From Bagarius yarrelli (lineage: Eukaryota > Chordata > Actinopteri > Siluriformes > Sisoridae), in NCBI GenBank assembly GCA_005784505.1, contig VCAZ01000046.1, forward strand, positions 1,554,001-1,618,000: a stretch of DNA of 64,000 nucleotides, read 5' to 3'. The notes under the pieces were generated by a model, which saw nothing but the letters and a program-made list of their open reading frames with translations, searched no databases and had not been told where the DNA came from. Each line of letters begins with the position of its first letter. Positions within the stretch are counted from its first letter, which is position 1. The position numbers and the translations under genes are program-made. This document shows positions 56,603 to 64,000 of this stretch, piece by piece.

Positions 56603-57847
56603 TTTGAAACTGTAGCCAGTTTAAAAAATTATTGATATAGGGCTTGGTAATTTACTGATATAACAGTAACATCATAATAAATAATAGGAATAGGAATAAT
56701 TGGATCCAACTTAAATGTTACATTTATGTAAAAATGAACCATATATAATTAAATAAATTATAAATATTTAGTAGAAATCGAATTTTTAGTGCAAAGTAAT
56801 TGATTCTAGAATAATATATTATTATGTAAACATTGCTGTTCTGCTTGCTGTTGTCTACCTAAAGTGTTGTATATAGTTAAAATATCTAAAATTATGTCAC
56901 AATTTAAGTCTTTTCTATCCGATGGGTTAAAAAACACAACTTTAAAATTATGCAATCTATGATATGTTTCTATATGATATGTTTCCTCATTTTTTTTATA
57001 GGGCCCAAAATTGCTAGCGCCGCCGCTGTCGCACGTTGCCCATGACTGGTTAAAGTAGGGTTAAAAATGCATCACATTGGAGGTTCCGCTGATGGTCGCC
57101 AGCCTGTTTTGCTCTTTACTACTTTTTGTGCTTACATAATTTACAGGGCTGAAGGTAGACATGAACAAAGATCAGGGTTCAGACTACAAGCTAAGGTGGA
57201 AGGCAGAACAAATGGAGTTTGTTGCATCCAATCATCATGGACCATGTACATTAGAAAGCACCCTTACCCCTAGCGCCTTCAAGCCACCTTTACCCCTGAA
57301 CACTTTGGCCAGTTTTAAAGAAGAGCAGTAAACAGGTTAGCGGAGAGATTAAGATAATCTTTGAAGAGTCAAAAGCTGCTTTGTTCGTTGACTCAGATGG
57401 ACTACACACGGCACTAACACAATGTTGTTCTTTCTTCATAAGTTCCGTTCACACCCTGCACCGCATCTTTGATGGGTATGCGTAACTCCGCTTATTAGAT
57501 GCCATAAATTAGTTTATATAATTGATATTCTTGTATAGCAGTCTCCCTCCTAATAGATTCCTATTGCACAGCTCATAATAATATCCGAGCTCCCAGATGG
57601 ATGGCTTTGGACTTGAGAATAATTTTGCCACCTTTCTAATTCTAGGAGTGCGTGTTATGTTTTGAGCCAACAGTAATACACAAGTCATCTCACAGAATTC
57701 AGAGAGATTTGCATTTCGAATTTTATGGCACAATCCTTTCCCCATATGGCAATGGGACTAGAGCTAAAAATGAAGTTTAACAGAATTCAGTGCAAGTAAA
57801 CTAAACTGAAATACACCCTTTACATGTAGAAGTCAAACTAAATTTAA
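56603..57847. other. non-coding stretch, nothing recognised
   Basis: Very AT-rich in 56610-57000, more balanced afterwards. A small CpG-containing patch 'CTAGCGCCGCCGCTGTCGCA' lies near 57015. No gene or repeat family recognised. Confidence 0.45.
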
Positions 57848-58300
57848 CATTTTCTTCCTTTCTTCCTTCTTTCCCTCATTTCCTTAGTTGCCACCTTTCT
57901 TTTTCTTTTTTCCCCCTCCTTTATTCTTTCATCCTCTTCCCTTTTCTCCCTTCCTTCCTTCATTCCTTCCTTCCCTTACTCCTTTCCCTAGTGCTTGTCT
58001 TTCTTTCCTTCCTGCTGTAGTACCTGCCTTCCTTTCCTTCCTTTTCCTATCCTTTAAATCCTTCCACCCCTTACTTCCTTTCCTCGTTTCCCTCCCTCCT
58101 TTTTTCTTTCTTTACTTTCCTCCCTCTTTTTCTTCTTTTCTTAGTTTTTGCTTTCTTTTCCTTCCTTACTTTGCTCCCTTCTTTCCTTCCTTTTTAGTTT
58201 CTGCTTTCCTTCCCACCTCTTTTACTTCCTTTCCCCCTCTTTTACTTCCTTTCACCCCCTTTTCCCTTCCTTCCCTATACCCACCACTTTTGACACCTAA
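57848..58300 (+). repeat. second polypyrimidine tract, related to that at 41.9 kb
   Basis: About 440 bp of CTTT/CCTT-rich sequence, then a terminal 'CCACCACTTTTGACACCTAA' (ending near 58302) that corresponds to the 'CTACCAGTTTTGACACCCAA' module at 42.2-42.4 kb. TAGTTTCTGCTTTCC-type units recur here too (near 57986, 58017, 58140 and 58195). The same composition, modules and orientation show common origin. The 139-codon frame is an artefact. Confidence 0.8.
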
Positions 58301-59719
58301 CATTTAAAGATGTATAAACTCAGTAAAACTGAAAAAGGAACTGAAACATGTTTTTTTTCCTTTTAACTGAGTGAAATCATGGGGAGCAGGAAAGCAATAT
58401 GAGCACCAATCCTCCAGAGTGCTTCCCCCTCATGATTCTCTCTATTGTTTGTCAGCAGGGGTAATACAAGCTACGGCCCACAACTCTTTCTCCACCTGTA
58501 CACAAACACCACCGGTTTTTAAATTTCAGCTTCCCTTTAGGCTTTGAAAGTAAAACATGACGCTTGCATTCTCTCCGTAGTGTTTAGAAGAACAAAAGGA
58601 TCAGCTTGGTATATTTGTTAGGACACAACGCTCCTCGGTTTGAAGTCTTTCGCTGATTTGTTTTATGACTTCAAAAGATATGTAGCTGTGTGCCGAAGTG
58701 AGAGAAAGAAAGCTTCTGGAAGAGTTTAAGAAACAGGCAGTTAAAAAGGACGAGGAATGTTCACGTGGTCATTAGCAGACAGTTCCTTTAATCATTCCTG
58801 AAAGTATCTCACACAAGTGCTCATTTGCTGGATCTTCCAACAGCTCTACAATAAAAAGAACTAAAATCTCTCAGACACTTCATTTAGTTTAATTCAATAA
58901 GGATGTAGAATAATGGAGGGGAAAGAAGAAGCAGAACAAAAAAAAAAAACTGTGCCTATGCCAAATCATGTCTGATTAATTTTCTCTGCTAAATACTGCC
59001 TCTGAGTCAAAACATATTATAAAGTTGAGATGCAAAAACACCAGCCGAGGCAAAAATGATTATTTTCATGACCTGAAAAAAAAAGCTATTTGCACAGTAA
59101 AGCACAAATTGTTGCACAAATTCTAAATGAAAATATACAGGAGGGAAATTTCAACGGAATACTTTGCCAAGAAAAATAAAAGGTGGAGATGAAATTATCA
59201 GGAGGCCTCGTTTTTCCTGAACCCCCCCCCCCTTTTCCCCTTCTCTTTTTTTCGATCTTCGAAAAAGAGAAATTTATTTCTGCCTTCATCTCTAAATTGG
59301 ATGCAATTTATTGCTTTTCCAAAGCTCGTTTTTCACATAAAGTGGCAGCCAATGCGTATCTGCCTGCTCAATGTGGCCTTCGGTGCTAATATGAGGAAAG
59401 TGGCTGGGGGAGATACATGTTCAGAAAGAGAGAAATAGAGAAAGGAAGTGAAAGGGAGAAAAATAACGATAGATAATTAACCAGCAAAAATAGTGAGGAG
59501 AGTGAGGAGTAAGTGAATGAGACAAAAGAAAAATATATGCGTTTACTAAAGGTATGTGGGTTTAAACAGCAGCAGGAGAGAAAGAAGGGATGACAAGAGA
59601 AAAGAAATGAGGGACAAAGAGCTACAGAACTGCTGGATGTAATTACATCCAGTGAGGAGAAGAGTGAAGACATGGACAAATCAACATGCAACAGCAGCAA
59701 TGACACCACCTAGCAGAAA

Positions 59720-59722
<3 letters not shown>
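58301..59722. other. non-coding stretch with a possible regulatory block
   Basis: A C run lies at 59222-59232. The 59080-59390 region around it is repeat-free with 'GAGATGAAATTATCAGGAGG' and 'GGATGCAATTTATTGCTTTT' and may be conserved non-coding DNA. The 107-codon minus frame at 59386-59709 crosses a purine-rich stretch and is serine/leucine-rich low complexity. Confidence 0.35.

Positions 59723-59752
<30 letters not shown>
59723..59752. repeat. (TG)n microsatellite
   Basis: About fifteen TG units, followed by GAGAGAGAG. Confidence 0.9.
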
Positions 59753-59755
<3 letters not shown>

Positions 59756-60560
59756 AGAGAGAGTGTGTGTATCTGAAAGCATGAGCTCAAGCTGGATGTC
59801 AAATATGAACAGGTCAGGGGTCAGTAAAGACATTAGGTATCCGTTGAATGGTGTATACTGTCTTCTACACACCTCTAAGGACAGAAAAGATGGAGAAGGA
59901 GAACCTAAAAAGGTCTCTCTTTTTAATAGAAACGTCCAAACGTGCCACCTTCAGGGACTTCTTGGTACTAAAAATCATCATTACAACTATCGAAACTACT
60001 TGTGAAATTTCTCAGTAGCAATTGGGAGGATTTATTGCCATTTTATTATTATATATTATTATATACTTTTAAGACCAAATTGTCACCAATGTTTTGTTTG
60101 TTTTGTGTGATTTCCTACTTTGGCTTTAAAAACGTTCTACAACTCAAGAGATTTCAAATGTTATAGTAAATCCTACAGCATGTCCACTGCAGTGACATGT
60201 CCATCACAGGACCATTGAAGTTCAAAAATTTTATAAAATGTTCCCATAAAATAGTTCTTATGGTGGCCATTTTGGATGCCTGACTATTAATCATCCCAGC
60301 CTTTCAAGTGACATCACTAGAAAGCTGAAAATGTCCTCTGTACAGCAATCCACGGACGGGGTTTTGGAAGGATAGAATTCAAATTATATTACATAATTGC
60401 TGACTGAAGTAACAGCAGTCTTTCTAAATGCTACATTTACATATGCATATCATAAAATAGACACTTTTAAGCATCTGGTTTCAACCTGAGAAAAGATTAC
60501 TGTTTATGTAGACTCTTATTGCCAGAGCTTTAGACTACTGGCAGAATGTACAGACCCCGC
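59753..60560. other. non-coding stretch, nothing recognised
   Basis: AT-rich without recognised repeats. The 117-codon plus frame starting at 59652 passes through the TG run and has no known motif. Confidence 0.5.
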
Positions 60561-60695
60561 TGGGGAGGTGGTAGCAAAGAGGTTAAGGTGTTGGACTGCT
60601 AATTGGTAGCTCAAGGTTTGATTCCTCAGTTGTATAAAAGAGATTGTAAGTCACTCTGGATAAGGGTGTCTGCCAAATGCCGTAAATGTAAATGT
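60561..60695 (+). repeat. tRNA-derived SINE, internally deleted, both ends present
   Basis: Head 'TGGGGAGGTGGTAGCAAAGA', then GGTTAAGGTGTTGGACTGCT, B-box 'AGGTTTGATTCCTC', 'TTGTATAAAAGAGATTGTAA', and the tail 'GTCACTCTGGATAAGGGTGT' followed by CTGCCAAATGCCGTAAATG. The central part seen in minus-strand copies (the reverse of CCCAGCAGTGG) is absent. This copy defines the family's orientation, linking the tRNA-like head to the LINE-like tail. Confidence 0.85.
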
Positions 60696-60939
60696 CACTG
60701 CAGTTTTTACTGGTTAAGAGGGCATCTAACTGACATGTGAAGCAACCAATCACAGTTTGTTTGCTTAAGCTTTATGGGGGGCAAGAAAAAATATAAAGTC
60801 ATTGATGCCTTTCTTTATTAGGGTTAGTTTCATATGTTTGTTTATACACATGCCGATGAATGGGAATGCAAGAACACTATGAAACTGTAGTTGTCACACA
60901 CAACGTGTGGGCTTTCTGTGTCTTGGTCATATGAGCAAT

Positions 60940-60959
60940 CTATAGATTGCAATCTATAG
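60940..60959. repeat. perfect 20-bp palindrome
   Basis: CTATAGATTGCAATCTATAG reads identically on both strands. The flanking CAAT adds a direct repeat, GCAATCTATAG. No known protein site is implied. Confidence 0.9.
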
Positions 60960-61039
60960 GAGCATGAACTTTAAGTGGGGTGCGGAAGGACTAGTGTGGC
61001 ATTAACAAATTTAGAAAGAGAAAAACGGTTGAAAATATA

Positions 61040-61165
61040 TGCCGTGCCTTGCCGCACCACCCAGCGGTGTTCGGCCGGAGGTTTCGCTCGCCCTCTAGCC
61101 GCCATCATTGCGCGGTGTGATGCTCCCATCGATATTCCAGTCTATGGATGTGCGTTCCGTTGAAT
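61040..61165. other. CpG-rich pocket in AT-rich DNA
   Basis: 'GCCGTGCCTTGCCGCACCAC', 'GGTGTTCGGCCGGAGG' and 'TTTCGCTCGCCCTCTAGCCG' occur within AT-rich DNA. A 62-codon plus frame (60975-61163) covers it with no recognised motif. It may be part of an unrecognised repeat or a small unmethylated regulatory patch. Confidence 0.35.
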
Positions 61166-61383
61166 TGCTTCTGACCCAGACCTCATGTTTAAGAGAAGAG
61201 CAAAGTCCCCTCAAATAACACAGCAACAAGAAATTTTCAGAATGTTTCTGTTTTGTTTTCCTGTTCATGTTCCTGTTTTGGTAGCGCTGTTTAAAATCTG
61301 TTAAAACAATGAATACTGTTACCTAGTAAAACAATTTAAGACCTGCAGGCTATTTTGAATGTTTCTACTTTAAAAGTGACTTC

Positions 61384-61489
61384 ATCAGGGGCCTCAATCA
61401 GGGGCCAAGCAGTGGTAGTTTGGTGGTGTAGGAATTGAACTCACACTCTTCTAATAAGCAGTCAAACATGTAATCCACCACTTCCTGAT
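61384..61489 (-). repeat. tRNA-derived SINE, diverged and truncated
   Basis: 'CAGGGGCCAAGCAGTGGTAG', 'TTTGGTGGTGTAGGAATTGA', ACTCACACTCTTCTAATAAG and 'TCCACCACTTCCTG' follow the family order. The tail is missing. Confidence 0.65.
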
Positions 61490-64000
61490 TAAAACTGTGA
61501 ACTGCTGAAAAGAAGTCATAGTGGAATTTACAGCAAATGCACCTTGGTTAAAAATGCAACCTACAGGTCTTCCAGAAATTCTAGCCATCCGACGCTGTGC
61601 CATAACATCAACGTCCTGCTCTGTGCCTGGGTTTGTTTTCAAAAACAACAAAACAACAACAAAAACCATTAATATGTCCTTAATGCAACTTGAATGAAAA
61701 AGAAATGAAACTCCCACCTTGGTGCTGAGGAACAGAGTTAAAAGAGTAGTTTTGCTATATGTAGTGACACTAATGACAATAGTCTCAAGCAGAATGTCTC
61801 CAGAAACATTCAAGTTGAAACTTCTGTCAGTTGTTATCTCCTCCTTTACACAGCCACTGACTAGTCCCTGAAGAGTGGGGCAGAACCTTCAGAACTTTTG
61901 GAGGAAACCAATCATCATCATCATATCTAGGATGTATTAACTAACTACCTGCTCTCCCATCTCTGTTTCATGTTTATATTTCACATCCAGAGTTTTAATC
62001 ATCCTAAAACATGTTGGTATGTAGTTCAGCTGGGTCTAAATGAGTGTTTTAGTGTGCGCATCCCCTGGAGTCCCAAACAGGGTGTGTTCTGGCTTTGTGC
62101 GAGAAAAAGTTTTAGAACAAATAAATGGGTGAATGAATGCATGACATTCCTTATTTGTAATTGGATTATAGTTTTGGTTTGTCAGGTGACATTGACTGCC
62201 CCACCCCTTTGTTCGATGGACAGCACATACACAAAATTATCAGCACATGCACACAACCGCAGGGACACAGTTGTCTACAATGTCTTTGCATGTTGTAGCA
62301 TTACATTATGGCTTCACTGGAACTAAGAGACCTTTACAATGCTCTAGCATGGGAATGCCCCTGTCCACAAAGCCTACCAGCTTCATGAAGACAAGACAGA
62401 TTGGATAAACTCGAATGTCCTGCACCTCAAGACCACTAAAAACATTTAGAATAAACTGGAACGCTAAATTCACCCAGACCTCCTCATCTAACATTAGTGT
62501 CTCAACTTACTAATCATTTTATGGCTGAAAGTGAAAGTCTCCACCAAGTTTTCTCCAATACTCAGCTAGCGCAGCAACAAAACGTTTTGTTCACATACAT
62601 TTTATGATATATGAATGTATTCTTAATAATTCTACCTGCTGGTTAACTTGCAGAATAAAAAGGCACAAGTGTGGCGGGGTTCATGAAATCATAACCTGAC
62701 AACCTGGGGCAATTATGTCTTCCTGTCGGGCTACCAAAATGTACCCTTGCCCGCCCTGTGTGGCTCTCATAAGGAGGGAAATGTATTTCAATGCATTTCT
62801 ATTCTCTTACAAATAGATAGTTTATAGTTGGGCTATAAAGTTGTATCTAATTTTCAGGCATCAGGGAGCCACTATCAGTATGTGGGGTATTAAAATCGTG
62901 CTTATATTCACACTTTTAATTCAGGATCATGCAAAATCATGCAGTACTGATTTCACAAAAAAATGTTTCATGGTGCCTCTTTCCTGTTGCTCAATTCCTG
63001 TTGCTGTCATCGTCAGTACTATCATATGTGACAAGTGAATCGCACACAGTAACTTTAAACATTGATAGAGATACATGCAAAATACATTGGTGAAAATCGC
63101 TGACATCTGGAATAGGATGTCCAGAAAAAAACAAATATTTGTATTGATGATTTTAATTTAATTATTTTTTATGATGGCTATTTTTGATTGTACATAATAT
63201 TCTGCATTAAAAATTATGTTTTTATTAGGTGTACTTCAGTTTATTTTAGGCTAGCAACCCTAAAGAGTCCCTGCCCAAAGTGCTACCATGACTTTAGAAA
63301 TTTTGCAATCCCTGGGTGTATATAAAATTATTTTCTAAAACGAAATTTAGCATCTCAGCCTTTATTAAGCATTTTATTAGACTCAAGTTACACCAAATTG
63401 AAAGAACCATTTGTAAACTTTTTTTTTTATTAATTTATTAATAAACAACTAAGTCTTGGTTGATAACTTTTCCTGGTCATAATGTATGCAATTCGTTTAA
63501 TTTTAAGCTTGATTTCTGATTAGATTGTTTATTTCTATTTCTGTTACAAAAACCTTGGGGACACCTTGGAAAAAATGATAAACTTCTTACGAACACTTTG
63601 TAAATAATTACAAACTTTTTTTCAGTCATTAACTATACAAATAAATGACTCTAAAATATGACGTACTGTATTAGCCAAGCAGATCCATGATCATATGTAA
63701 CTATATCCTTAGATTCGCAGCATTATGTCAGACCTGCTATTTAAAACAGTTAATTACCACCTCTGACCAATCAGAATTGAGAATTAACGTCTAATAAACG
63801 TTAAAAAGGAAAACGCTTTGCCATTAATCACAGCATACCTGCCTTTGTGACAAGCTACATTACTCTTTACTACTTTACAAGCTACATGTCTCTCTGTCCT
63901 CCATTCACACAACACACCTTCTCCAGCACACACTACCACAACTTGCAGTTATCTCAAGATGCATTCGCACTCCTGTTACCTTTCTGTTGCACGGCTATCG
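61490..64000. other. AT-rich non-coding stretch to the window end
   Basis: No gene, RNA or repeat family recognised. Frames of 118-120 codons at 61.45-61.81 (minus) and 61.97-62.33 kb (plus) have no recognisable domain. Composition becomes very AT-rich after 63.1 kb. Confidence 0.45.

Noticed and set aside
60561..60640. tRNA-like A-box and B-box, possible tRNA gene
   Set aside because: It continues into the SINE tail, lacks a proper acceptor stem, and several related copies exist. The same applies to the other tRNA-like heads.
1..64000. Known vertebrate microRNA genes
   Set aside because: I looked for the mature sequences I know well (for example let-7, miR-9, miR-124, miR-10, miR-181, miR-219) on the plus strand by eye and saw none. 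The minus strand and less familiar families were not excluded.

Overview
The window reads as vertebrate nuclear DNA, most likely from a teleost fish. The evidence is the repeat content: fish-type tRNA-derived SINEs whose tail reads TCGCTCTGGATAAGGGCGTC or a variant, an RTE-X/Expander-like dispersed repeat, a Tc1-like transposon with the 'TACAGTGAGGGAAAAAAG' terminus, L2/Rex1-type and L1-type LINE relics, and abundant (CA)n and (GA)n microsatellites. The SINE head 'GGGGAAGTGGTGGCTAA' suggests an otophysan, perhaps a catfish; that is recollection, not a computed result. No prokaryotic, organellar or viral gene organisation is visible. No intact protein-coding gene, rRNA or tRNA gene could be supported on either strand, so the window is probably intergenic or a large intron.

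Layout. 1-7.2 kb: sparse repeats, a possible regulatory block (2.4-3.3 kb), two tandem Expander-like copies (4.3-5.0 kb), a Tc1-type terminus (about 6.3 kb) and a LINE 3' end (6.75-7.17 kb). 7.2-23.5 kb: mostly unique DNA with an L1 ORF2 relic (10.5 kb), two possible non-autonomous DNA transposons (12.3 and 13.1 kb), a CpG-rich patch (15.9-16.3 kb) and a dense microsatellite zone (17.8-23.4 kb). 23.5-23.9 kb: the best gene-related signal, a CpG-rich patch ordered like a minus-strand promoter and ending in a splice-donor match. 24-34 kb: a SINE cluster, a weaker plus-strand promoter and first-exon candidate at 30.2-30.7 kb, and possible regulatory DNA at 32 kb. 34.4-36.0 kb: a minisatellite with higher-order structure. 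38.5-39.4 kb: a dead Tc1-like transposon. 41.9-42.7 and 57.8-58.3 kb: two polypyrimidine tracts sharing the same internal modules. 53.1-54.5 kb: a decayed LINE reverse transcriptase on the minus strand. The remainder is AT-rich DNA with scattered SINEs.

Nothing here amounts to a new multi-gene system. The observations most worth following are the two promoter-like patches, the paired polypyrimidine repeats, the minisatellite architecture and the SINE pair sharing sequence beyond the 3' tail. All family assignments come from pattern recognition, with no database search behind them.
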